A DNA stretch of 64,000 nt. Origin: Bursaphelenchus xylophilus (taxonomy: Eukaryota; Nematoda; Chromadorea; Rhabditida; Aphelenchoididae). Where the stretch lies: contig CAJFCV020000001.1 in NCBI GenBank assembly GCA_904066235.2, positions 2,356,001 to 2,420,000 on the forward strand, given 5' to 3'. The position numbers and the translations under genes are program-made. The stretch's first letter is position 1. Each line of letters begins with the position of its first letter. Below are positions 1 to 12,600 of this stretch, one piece after another. The notes beneath the pieces are model-generated. The model had not been told where the DNA came from. It did no database searches and was given only the letters and a program-made list of their open reading frames with translations.

Positions 1-252
1 TGGGAGGATTGGTCATGTGCTGTGGATTGGCGTTCAAAACTGGTAAGAAAAGTTTTTGAAAACAGTCGTGGTGGGACCAAAAATAATTTTTTTTTTTGAT
101 TTTATTTGAGTTTATTTTTAGGTGGAGCGTACGACACGATCAATTCCAAGCCTGTGGATATCCAGGAGATTGCTCGAGAGAACTTTTATGCAGAAATAAG
201 CAGTAGCGACGACGGCGAAAAATCTGTGGGCAAAAAAGGAAAGAAAAATTAG
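1..252 (+). CDS. 3' end of an unidentified protein gene (two exons)
   Basis: Two exons are visible: 1-42, ending at a GTAAG donor, and 122-252, after a TTTATTTTTAG acceptor, closing with TAG at 250-252. The joined frame gives about 57 residues. The first part is hydrophobic and small-residue rich (GGLVMCCGLAFKTGG); the tail is acidic then basic, ending GKKGKKN. This could be the last transmembrane segment and cytosolic tail of a membrane protein, but I do not recognise the family. The rest of the gene lies off the left edge. It is tail-to-tail with the large ARFGEF3-like gene, with a tRNA between them. Confidence 0.6.
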
Positions 253-287
253 ATTTTTGAATTAAAAAAATAGTTTTTAAGTCGTAA

Positions 288-293
288 AATAAA
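288..293 (+). terminator. poly(A) signal AATAAA of the left-edge gene
   Basis: AATAAA lies 35 bp after the TAG stop of the left-edge gene, the usual distance for a nematode 3' UTR. Confidence 0.55.
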
Positions 294-378
294 TTTATTG
301 AATAATTTTGGTACCTTATAAATTCTTCGAAGGCAAAAGTGAACGTATTTTACAATAAAAAAAATCAAAAAGCCTTTC

Positions 379-460
379 TGATGAGAGTGGGATTCGAACC
401 CACGCCTCCGAAGAGACTGGTGCCTTAAACCAGCGCCTTAGACCACTCGGCCATCTCACC
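379..460 (-). tRNA. tRNA-Leu(AAG), copy 1
   Basis: This is an 82-nt type II tRNA. The anticodon loop TTAAGGC gives anticodon AAG, read as IAG and decoding CUU/CUC. The acceptor stem GGTGAGA pairs with TCTCATC, there is a long variable arm (CTCTTCGGAG), and the T-loop is TTCGAAT. A T-run downstream would stop Pol III. It sits in the gap between two convergent genes. Its 5' flank differs from the other six copies, so it may be the oldest or the source locus. Confidence 0.95.
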
Positions 461-512
461 ACGGCCCTCCTTTCTCTTCGTTTCTCTCCAAAAATTCCGC
501 CAAAAGAGGGCA

Positions 513-518
513 TTTATT
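513..518 (-). terminator. poly(A) signal of the ARFGEF3-like gene
   Basis: AATAAA on the minus strand, about 175 bp past the TAG stop of the large minus-strand gene. Confidence 0.45.
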
Positions 519-690
519 TTATTGTGAAACTAAATAAATACTAGCAATAAATACTCACAATCTTTTCGTATTTTTCAATTTTAACCACAAAATTGATATT
601 ACAGTAGATTTTAAAATTTTTCGGTGGGAAAAATTATTTTTACAGTAGTAAAAAAAAATGAAAAAAAAAATAAATTTCTAAAATACGATT

Positions 691-3600
691 CTACGAAGTG
701 ATCTCCCACTCCTTGTCCAGTCGATCCAAAAATTCCGAGCAAGCAAAACGAGCGCGTTTCGCCGGACAAATCTTCATCAATTTTCGGATTTTCGGCAAAA
801 ACAATGGCAAAAAGTTGCGGAATACGATGGTATCTTCGGCGGCAACTCGTTCAATTAAAATGGCCACCACCTCGGATTGCGCAATGGCTCGAAGGTCCAG
901 ATCCGACAGTTGGGTTTTCTGGAATTTGAAAAATTAGGCTTATATGATAGTATTGTGCTATTTTAATAAAAAGTTACAGTACTCCAAGACTACTCGGGCG
1001 ATATGAATGAAATTTTGAGTGAGAAAAAAGCAAGGATATGGCAAGATCTTGTCAAAATTTCAGACCGCGTTATGCAGAAACCGCAGAGATATGAGCTTTC
1101 AAAATTCAAAAAAATGTCGGTTTTTGAAAATTTTAAAAAATTAAAAATATAGTATGAATAAACATCATAAATTGATTATACTGCCAAAATCTGAAATCAT
1201 ATTTTTTATAGACAGCGTAGTTATTGTCGTTTGAGATTCAAAAAATCCCGTTTTTGCTACTTTCTTAACATAAAATTTTCTAAAACCGAGATTTTTTGAA
1301 TTCTGAAATCTCATATCTGTGCGGTTTCTGCTTAGCGCTGCCTGAAATTTTCACAAGATCTTGCTATATCCTTGCTTTTTACTCACTCAAAATTTGATTT
1401 ATATCGCCCAACTGGTCTTGGAGTACTGTAATTTTTTATTAAAGTTACAGATCGCGATTTTTTGAATTTTGAAAGCTTTTTCTCCTCCTTACCTGCATTC
1501 CATCCACACTTTCCACGGAATTCATTGGTTTGATGTTCATCTTCTTGACGAATGGATTGGCCCGTGGACTCATTGGAGTGCATGGGGCGCTCTCCTCACT
1601 CCCAAATGACCCCGATTTCCCGAGATTTGCGCATTCAAAGTCGGACCGATCCCGGATGGACGACTTGCCGGCCAGTTGAAGTTCCAGCTCTTCCAGCTGA
1701 TCAAACGCCTTCTCGACGAGCTGATCGACGAGACGGATGTAGCGATAGTTCGGATTGGAGGCTCCTTGTTTTTTCGAGACTTTGGCGACGTCGTCTCTGC
1801 AAAACATGGCATAATTATGAACCAAAATTGGGCCAGAAGCAGTATGACATTTCGTCATGGCCGCAAGAAAATCTACGGTTTGCTTTGTGAAAACGCTATC
1901 AGTCTGTTGGGGAAATAATGAATAGAATGTCGCTGTCCCGATCGCGTCGCTGAAGTGAAAAGCAATTTGATTTTGTTTTCATTTTCTCGACGGGGATGCG
2001 ATTTTCGATGCGACAGAGAACTCATTATTTTCCCGACAGACCGATAAACCTGCAAATTTGACTTTTTTTAGTTATAGCCAAGTTTCGTTCTACAAGGGCT
2101 TCACTTTATGCAGCATGTTTTTAGTGTTGCCAGAAAAGTTGTGAGATTTTTTTCGCCCTTACAAACCAAAATTGGGCTGCAAATTTTTACATATTCTGAA
2201 TCAGAAAAGTTTTGCAATTTTTTTGCTATGTCTCGACCTGTAACTCCATACCCCATAGAAGTACTTTCCTTGTTAGAAAACATTATTCCAAAATTTATGC
2301 CAAGTTTCATCAAAATCTGAGCGTCGCACTTGGGGTACTACGCCTGTAAACTTTAAAAAATTACATCGAATTCTCATAATACATATACTAACACATATAT
2401 TACAGTGCGCGACAAAATTATAACCGCACTTTAGAAATTGCTGTAACTTTTTTGGTTGTCAATAGAAATGTGTCATATTTGGCTCTAATATGCACTAATG
2501 TCCCACGAATCATGTGCCAAAAAATTATTTCGGGAAATTTCCCCAATTTGGGAAAAAATTGAAAAAACTAAAATTTTGGTGATTTTCTATGCGACAAAAT
2601 TATAACCGCACTTACGAATTTGGTTAATTAGCCTAATTAAATCACTGAATAACAATAACTAATGTTTAGTTACGTTGCCTGAGGCTTCAATAACGTCGAC
2701 TGAATAGCCGGGAATACTCTGGGAAAAGTTTTTTTAACCTCTTCTGGCCAATATTGTGCCAGAATCGGAAAAGTGCCTATTTTAGCTCAGTTACTGTAAA
2801 ATAATGGGTGTTGGTTAGCAAACCTGGAAGCCCCACACGTTCTCTATAGGATATAAATCCAAGGAACGCATAGGCTCCTTCGGGGTAGCAATTCCTTGCT
2901 GTTTGAGGAACAGCTTTGTCGACCAGCTAAGGTATACGCGAGCACTACCCTGCATTAACGTGTAGCCGGATTGCCAATACGTTACCAGATGCTTGCCTAA
3001 GACTCCCTAGTACTCAAGGATACTTATTTGAGTTGATGTGACCGCCAACGAAAGCGCTTCGGTTCTTGGAAGTTGCTCCAAATCATCAACTAGCCACCTG
3101 AAACGCTACGGCGCGGAAAACAACGCTCTTTCTCTTTTGGTTTTTCGTCTGTAATGTAGGCAATGTGTGAAGCCGGCAGGTACATCATTTGGCCATAAAA
3201 TCTTCAAGGATTTTGGCACTGTAATGATGTTAAACTAACCTTTAACTGATCAACCTATTTTGCCAATGTCACCTTGGCAAATCTCGGCCGCGTTCTGCCG
3301 TGGACTCGGCCAGCTGAGGCCACAACTTCATATGACGCCCAGTCATGACGTAGCTGTGTCTTACAACCTCCAGCATAGCTTTACTGCTACAATTGTAGCC
3401 TATTTCTTAGTTTATATGAGCCCAAGGGAAATTGGAGTTGGAAACTCGGCGGATATATACGCCCTTGCTCTGCTGCAGTGGTACACCTTTTTTCCCAGAA
3501 CGTATAGATGTGTTATAGGCTCCTGGGTTAGTCAGTTAGTTACTGGCAAACTCTGTCCGAACGGCCTACCTGAGCTAAAATAGGCACTTTTTCGATTCTG

Positions 3601-6600
3601 GTACAATATTAGCCAGAAGAGGTTAAAAAAAATTTGACCATAGTATTCCCGGCTATTTAATCGACGTTATTGAAGCCTCAGACACTGTAACTAAACATTA
3701 GTTATTGTTATTCAGTGATTTAGTTAGGCTAATTAACCAAATAAGTAAGTGCGGTTATGATTTTGTCGCATAGAAAATCACCACAATTTTGGTTTTTTCA
3801 ATTTTTTTCAAAATTGGGGAAATCTCCCGAAATAATTTTTTGGCACATGATTCGTGAGACATTAGTGCATATTAGAGCCAAATATCACACATTTCTATTG
3901 ACAACCAAAAAAGTTACAGCAATTTCTAAAGTGCGGTTATAATTTTGTCGCGCACTGTATATATAAGGAACCCCCTCAAAGCTTCGTTCAAAATTCGCAG
4001 GGCACGCGAAGTGGGAACCGCGGCACACGCGAAGTGGCTTGCACGCGATTTCCAGGGACTTGCTTCGAGAGGGCAGCCCACTTCATGTGCAAGACACTTT
4101 TCGCATTCGTTTTGAGGCCAAACTAATGTGTAAGGTTTTTTCCAGTTCGCGCGTATAGGTTACACAAATGGAATCGTCAGAGCCAAATCGAGAAGTCCAT
4201 CCGATGCCTGCAGGATATAATATGGAGTCAAATCAGGATTCCCACCAAACACCCGGTTCTATTCATGATTCGAACCGCTTGATTGAACAAGAACTCGGGT
4301 ATGTTCCGTCCAACGCACGCATTACTATATCCGTCTGTCGGGGAAATAATATGGATTTGTCGAGCCTTGGAATCGCCTATCAAAAAACAAGCGGTGGCTA
4401 GCCACGGCTGGGGATTTGGCGACTGCGATAAGGCGGAAATTTTGCTGCGACAAATCCACATTTTTTTCTCGACTGACCGATGGACTCAATAAATTCTCAG
4501 GACTTTTTGCGCCTACAATGACGGACCTGATCCAGTTGCAAAAGACGTACCATTTTGCACTTGGGAAGCATCAAAAATGTGGCTAAATGCTTCACTCTCC
4601 AAGTGAAAAAAAACTTTGTTTTGAAAGGCGCGCCCTTCCCTCACAAAAAGACCACATTTTTGATACTTCCTGCATGCAAAACGGCACGTTTTTTCCCACT
4701 GGATCAGGTCCCCCACTGTAGTACTAATGAACCCTTTTTTAGCCCACTAAATCCTACAAATCCCAACATTCGAGCAATGACAGTTCCATCAACAAAGCGA
4801 CACTTCAAAACAAAACTTATTCTGGAGCACCCAGCTGATAAGACGCGTTGTTATGTACTAACGAATGGTGGCCAGTGGAAGAGGAACCAACAAACGATTG
4901 TCCGCTATGTCTGTGCGAGTTGCCGTTCGTTGAAGGACGGCCGGATCATCGTGGACTCGCTTCAAGGGTGCGCAAGGAATATGACAACGGGAGTGTGGGA
5001 GGGCAACCCACACGAACTCCGACACTACTGCGAGCCTCGACTCCTCGACGTCGAGATGGGAAGATCGAAACGAAATGAGCTGCTGAATACAATATGTGAA
5101 AAAGAGCTGCTGAATACGATAGGTGAATGCGGACCGGAAACTGATCAATCCGCTTCAAACAAGGTGACCCTAACACTTCAGCAATATGCCGGTAATGAAG
5201 CCATGAACGGTTCAAACGAAGATATCTCACAACAACAGAAAAGGATGACAAAAGCAATTTCGAGATCCCTTTCCTCGAGATATCCTAAAATTAGCTCCGT
5301 GGAAGAGTTGGTCGAAAGTGATGACGTGAAAACCAAGGAGTTCTCTTCAATTACAAGTAAGAAAAAACAGTCGAATCGAAAGTCACATCGCACGTCAAAC
5401 TGAGATAGGCTAAAACGGTCCGGTAAATTGGTTGGCAATTCGCCAAAAAAGACGCGAAAAAACTTTTAGTCGGGGAAGAAATGGGGATTTTTTTGGACGA
5501 GAGAGTACATTTTTGCGCGTCTTTTCTCTGACTTCTCTGTGAAATCTAGACAAAGTGTATAAAACCGATAGCGAAGGGTCTTTTCCGGTCACCGGAGTCC
5601 TCAGTTTGACGTGCATCGCCGCCGAGAAAATGAGTTGTGTTGCGGCAAAATCAAATTTCTTTTCAATTCAGCGACGCGACCGGCGCACCGAAATTGTGCT
5701 CATTATTTTTTCCGACAGGCTAATAGCAATGATACTTGCAGATTCTGAAGGAATAAACGAGCCATGGATCCGGACACCGCAACCAAACTTCTTCCTTCTC
5801 ACAACGGAAACGCATTTAAAGGCTCTTGCGGGGTCCACAGAGATATTTATTGCTGGGACCTACGATTTCTGCCCCACAGGATACCTACAGCTGTTGAGCA
5901 TTTTTGGAAATGTTGAAAGTGACGTGTTGCCAATGTTTTTGGCCCCCATGAAAAAGAAATCATATAGTGTGTACAGAAAACTGTTTATGTAAGTTGCTAC
6001 TACAATAATTTCCTTCGGCTATGCGCGTCAAGAAAAAATCGAGCAAAGGCGCTCAAGCAATGAAAAATCCTTGGCATTCTGTTTTAGCTCAAAAATTAAA
6101 TTTTTGCTCCAACGATAACCTGTCGCCCTCTTTCATATAACAAATGGGTCGTCAGCTATCTGTTTGAAGCCTAAACTAACAAAGCCTAAAAAATTTGGCG
6201 ATTTTGCCGATTTCTCCAAGAGTTTCCCTCGACCCTGGTTGAAGTTTGATGGAAACATAGTCTGAAACAAGGGGGATCTTTTGAACCTAAATCGAAAAAA
6301 ATCATATGATTCAGTTTCGAGATGCAAAATCTCTTCATTTTACGCAATATTTCGCCTTTCGTCTGTCCAAAAAACGTCATTGAGACGGATTTTTGGACTC
6401 TTTCATAAGCGGAAAACAAAATTCCAAGTTTTGTGTTGATGGATAACCCTTTGAGCGCAAAATCTTGACGTGCCATGCTTTTTTTTACCTTATATTTGAA
6501 TCTCCTCTCTGCAGAGCGCTGAAATCTCTTTTGCAAGAAGCTGGACTAACTATTGAATGGAGAACAGCCCACTTTCCATACGAAACCGCATCCGTCAAAG

Positions 6601-9600
6601 CGTTCGCCATGGTAAGTGTTATGTATAACCGTATGTTCTGAGACAACACACCACCACCTCCCGGACAGACTAGTATCACCGATATTCCTTTACAGGTCTT
6701 CCCGTCCGTACAGCCGGTGCTATGCGTCTTTCTTCTAAAGCAGGCTCTGCTCGAGGAATTGGGGAAATCGCGTTTTAAGCGACTAAAAACCGAACACTTT
6801 CCAATCGTGGAAAAAGTGTGCCGGACGCTCGGAGGACTACAACACACAAAGCGGAGGCAATACGAATCGCTTAAAGCGGTGATTCTAGAGTACGTTCAGA
6901 GAAAAGAAAATCGGTATAGTCGGAAAATAATTCGACAATTGAAACAGCTTGTACTGTCCTTCTTTGCGACCTATGTGGATGGGCCGCTGGGGAAAAAGTT
7001 TTTCACGCAATATCGCTCTGAAACAACGCCGATTTCGAAGTTCATCGAGGATTTCCATTCATCACTAGCCGCATTCTTCCGGAGGAAGCGCCCGCCGTTA
7101 GCGCAGTTTTTGTTTCATATGAGGTAAGTGGAACTGGGACGATTGGGGAAACCGAAAAGTATTATTTTTCTTCGATGCAAGTGCCGAAATTAAGATAATC
7201 GAGGGTGCTGATTTCGAAAATAGCATTTTTTTGATCGTTACTTTTTTCTTTATGTAGTATTATAAAGTGGAAATTTTTTGAATTTTTTCATGAATACTCG
7301 ATTTAGGGGTTTTCGATGGTGCTGCTTTCAAATCAGAAAAAAATGAATGTCATTTTCGAAATCAGCACCATCGAAAACCCCTTTATCGAGTATTTATGAA
7401 AAAAATTAAAAAAATCCTACTTTACAGTACTAATTGGTTATAAGCAAGTAATGACATAATATTCACTTTTCTTGCAGAATTTTTGTGGCCGACACTAATC
7501 ACCAAATATCCGCTTTGCCGGACAAACAAAAATTCGCATCGGAAAAGACTCAACAAGAAGCCGACGACAAACTCAATCAACTGAAACAGCGTTTCCAGCA
7601 AGAATGGTCGTGCGACGAACAACTGTCTGCTCTGCGAACTCTCCGCCGAATAGGGCGTTATTTGGGATATTAAACGCTTGAAATCTCTTTAAAAATTCTT
7701 ATTTGTAATATTTCTGTTGTTTGAGGTTTTATCGGAGTCTAACAAGTCCCCCAAAAACATTACTCTATACGGTAGAAGGCATGAAACTTTCCACGTCAAA
7801 AATTGCAAAAGTGTTTAATTTCTTGCCGACTTTCGCTCTAAAAATCTCGGTCGTCTGCTCAGCACAAGCCAGACATCTGGAATACGCTTTGGAAAAAAAT
7901 AATCCAACTTTGTGCCAAGCTGTAACAAAATTTGAGGGTCGCACTTCGAGTACTTTCCTTGTCAATTGCCAAGCCCCGCTTTTTGATACGTCGGTCATTT
8001 TTCGAACGGTATTTTGACGTACAGTGGGGGACCTGATCCAGTGGCAAAAAACGTACCATTTTGAATCCGGAAAGTATCAAAAATGTGGCAAAATACTTTC
8101 CTCTCCAAGTGAAAAAACATCGTTTTGAAGGGTTCGCCCACAAAAAGAGCGGGCGCGCTTTTGAAATCTGAGTTTTTTCACTTGGAACTGGAGGTATTTT
8201 GCCACATTTTTGATGCTTCGTGGATGCAAAATGGTACGTTTTTTGCCACTGGATCAGGAAATTTAACTTGACAACATCCACAAATTCCTCGCCACCTACT
8301 TTGTCGGCTCTCCTTGCTTTGCCAGCTCAAAAACCGTCTGCAGTTTGATCGCCTTGCTCGCCACGGACAGTCGATACAGATTGGCGGGCTGATCGCCATT
8401 GATCAGCTTTTGCAGCAGATATTTGAGCGCTGGGCGGACGTCGAACTCGTCAGCGACACAGTTAATCCCATCCAGGCATGCCACGAGGACTCCCAATTGC
8501 TTTTGAGATAACGCCGAGGCCAGCGGTTTGTCGCCCTGTGGGCAGGAGAGTGTTCGAGTGATGGATTCACCCAATTGGGAGGAGTGAACTTGGCCAACCA
8601 GGAGTTGAGAGAAGAGCTGAAGGAGGGCTTGCGCTGACATCAGGCCGGAGATGATCTCGTCCATTGAGACCGCTCTGAAAATATACGTACATTTTGTATA
8701 AGTTAGGCAGGGAAAATGTTTCCATGTATTAAAAAAAGCCGAGAACTTTCGTGACCATCATTATTATCACGACTCACAGGGAAAATAAGCTAAATAAAAC
8801 GCTCAGATTTCAATGAAACTCGGCGCAAATTTAGACTAAGTCTTTCCAAGACATACGCCAGATCCCTAACTCGCACTTTGCAGAAAAGACCGAGACTTTT
8901 AGGTCGAAAGTTGGTAAAAAAGAGAATTTTAATTTCGAAATTTTGTCTTGAAAAGTTTCATGTCTCTTTTTATTGTATAGGGTAAGGTTTCCACAAAAAA
9001 AACAAATCTTTCCGCTCTCAGCGTTTCGCGTATTCTCTCGGCCGCAAAGATCGTTCAATATCTCGGCTGTGCCTGCAAAGCGCGACCTAAAATTTTCAGG
9101 AGTTGATATGTAGCCTATGCCCGAAATCCCTGCCAAATATTTAAAAAATCTAAGCGCCCCACTTGGACCACCTCCCATGCAAATAACTTTACTTACCGAT
9201 CAGCCTGAGCGACTTTTTCCGTTCCTTTTGGTCGAAAAACGAAGACATAGTTGAACTGTATTTTGCTCATCTCCACTTCCAGATCAATGCTCTTGTTTTG
9301 CGGAGACTTGGTGCTTTCGATTTGGAAAATCTGATGACACATGATCTTGAATTCCGTTAGGTCTAGCTGGCGGCAGTTTTCCTTCACAACCACATGCACC
9401 TCTCCAATATCGCCGTTCAGGTCCACCGAGTTAGGGACAAATTTGGCTATCAATTTGCGGATGGGAATGAGGCTGAGGCAGCTGAAAAAAGGTCTGTAAA
9501 GAAAAGGAAATTGAAGAGAATTTTAGGGGATTTGTCGTGGAAAATATGTATATTGTTTCTGTTATTTAAAATTGCTTATTTACGAGGGAAGTGCTCCAAG

Positions 9601-12600
9601 TGCGACGCTCATATTTTGATGAAACTTGGCACAAATTTAGAATAATTTTTTCTAAGACATATGCGAGAATCCTAGCTCGCGCTTTGCAGAAACAACCGAG
9701 ATTTTTAGATCGAAAGTCGGCAAAAATTTTGGACTTTTTGCCAAATTTCGGCAAGAAAAGTTTCATGTCGATTTCTACCGTAAAGGATAATGTTTTTTCG
9801 GCGGCGCCCGTAAAGCGCGAGCTAAAACTTTCAGGAATTGATATTTAGTCCATACCCGACGTGTGTGCAAAATTTAAAGAAAATCTGAGCGTCGCACTTG
9901 GAGTACTTCCCCTGTTAGTAAAAAAGGAAAAAAAATCTGATGAGAGTGGGATTCGAACCCACGCCTCCGAAGAGACTGGTGCCTTAAACCAGCGCCTTAG
10001 ACCACTCGGCCATCTCACCACAACAAGCGAGGCTATGGTTTACTTTTTCGGTTTGGTAAAATAAATCACGGACTCTATAGCAGTCTGTCATGAAAATAAT
10101 GTGGACTTGCCGCAACACAGTGGTTGTCATATCAATATAAAATTGTTTGCAGATAAAATCAATCGTATTTTACAATAAAAAAATCAAAAAAAATCTTCTG
10201 ATGAGAGTGGGATTCGAACCCACGCCTCCGAAGAGACTGGTGCCTTAAACCAGCGCCTTAGACCGCTCGGCCATCTCACCACAATAAACGAAGTTATGAT
10301 TTACTTTTTTGATTTGAAAGGGTTGGTAAAATAAACAACCCTATGCATATGTATAAGGTGCGAGCGTTCTTATTTATAGTGCCCGACAATTAAAGGTGAA
10401 GTCTCGATTCTGAGCCCGATATTGCCCTGAGGCACAAGGTGTTCCCCTAGGCCTCTTCGGTACCCTACGCCGTTACAGAGTGCCAATTTTCATACATGTG
10501 CGCTTTAAACGCACTGTGCAACGGGCGATTGAAAAATTTTTGGGCGACAATTAAAAGTGAAGTTTTTAATTTTTGGACTTACCTGACCTTTTGAGGGATC
10601 TGTTGGGACGGAAACCGTGCAGAGACATAGTCAGGGTTACAGTGAAGAGCCCTAGACACATCTTTCGAAATTGCATCGATATTCTCCTTGACTAGTACCG
10701 TTGTCGATAAGCACGCTTTGAAGCGGGCCAAAATTTGACAAACTCACAGCATTATTTGTATGAAGATAGTCAGAAAATGTATTCAGCATCATAAAATTAC
10801 CAGTCTTACAACAAATTGTGCCTAAACGCCCCGTTTTGTGGCACATAAACCCCGCGTCTTGATGCCGGGAAATGGTACCATAAAAAATTTGGATAATTTT
10901 CGAAAATTGTGTCTAGGGCTCTTCACTGTAACCCTGACTATGTCTCTGCACGGTTTCCGTCCCAACAGATCCCTCAAAAGGTCAGGTAAGTCCAAAAATT
11001 AAAAACTTCACTTTTAATTGTCGCCCAAAAATTTTTCAATCGCCCGTTGCACAGTGCGTTTAAAGTGCACATGTATGAAAATTGGCACTCTGTATCGGCG
11101 TAGGGTACCGAAGAGGCCTAGGGGAACACCTTGTGCCTCAGGGCAATATCGGGCTCAGAATCGAGACTTCACTTTTAATTGTCGGGCACTATACTTTTCG
11201 CAGAAACCCGGGATTTCTCGCCCGTTAGACAAAAACTCCAAACCGCTGAAATTTGCCAATTACAATAACTATTCTTCAACCGAAATGCTGCATTGACAAC
11301 CCCTGGTCCCTACATTGACAACACGAATGGGACAACAATTATTTGAATTCCACCGCTTTCAAAGCTATGGGAGTTTTCTTACATATGAATAGGGCCCCCT
11401 CTTCAAATCGAAAAAGTAAATCATAACCTCGGTTATTGTGGTGAGATGGCCGAGCGGTCTAAGGCGCTGGTTTAAGGCACCAGTCTCTTCGGAGGCGTGG
11501 GTTCGAATCCCACTCTCATCAGAAGTATTTTTTGATTTTTTACTGCAAAATACGAAATTGTAAAATTCAGAAAAAATGGATACGATTTTCGAAATCAGTG
11601 CCATCGAAAACCGTGTTTGCGGACAGTAGAAGGAAGTGCGGACCGGAAAAAATTCTCAATTGCGGACAGCGAAAGACTGAATGCGGATAGTGAAAAGTTC
11701 GTCCACAATTCAACCTTTCATGCCGAATTATATTACGCATTCGCCAGCTTACATTGCTTTCCACAACGACGAACACACGACTTCCCAGACATTCTCCTCA
11801 AAGTCCTTGCCGAACGAGTTGACCAGATGTCGGAAGCAAGCGCTTCCAGTTCCAGCGACAAATGGCGATGAATGGGATAAAAGTTCGTTGAAAAAAGAGA
11901 AAATATCATATGCAAGGGCTTCACTTGACGGATTTGATGGGGCATTGCTAAAAAATAGTCGAATAAAGTTAGAATAAATTTTTGCTAGTCTTACCTTATG
12001 ATTTCCCCAACCATTTCCGTCACCACCGTGGCGGCTTGTTTCAAATTCCTTGCGCTAACCGAGATCTGGCTGGAAGGAACGAAGCCATCGACTTCCCGAC
12101 GGGACCATTTTTGCAATGACGGGATGATTGTGGCGCAGATGATGAAAATACTAAAGTCGACTCCTAAAATTGGCAGTAATGTAAGAATTTCATTTATTTT
12201 TAGAGTCCACGGAAATCTGTCGTGGCCCGCATAGTGCATAAAAACCCCAATTTTGCATTGTGGAATTACATTGCGACCCAAAATGGGGTAAGGCGACGCC
12301 GGGGTAAAAATTTTTTGATTTTTTTGAGGAAAAACTTGGTTTAGGGGCTTTCTAGACTGCTGATTTCAAAAATCGTCTTCATTTTTTCTGAACTTCACTG
12401 GCTCCCGACCTATTCCCCAAACTCGTGTGACGACCTGGCCTAAATAATGTGTCTTAACCCCATCATAATCAAGCATTAAGTCCATTTCCGGGGCTTTTTC
12501 AGCAAAAATGAACACGATTTTCGAAATCAGCACCCTCGAGAACCCCTAAACCAAGTTTTTCCCAAAAAAATTTTAAAATTTTCACTACGGGGCACGTCAA

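Noticed and set aside
3260..3583. 107-codon plus-strand frame inside the Tc1-like element
   Set aside because: The minus strand of the same region carries the transposase landmarks; the plus frame has no recognisable content.
4555..4742. Extension of the MULE-derived exon 2 leftward to a Met at 4555
   Set aside because: That stretch is a family B MITE; a TTTTTTAG acceptor at 4742 joins exon 1 in phase instead.
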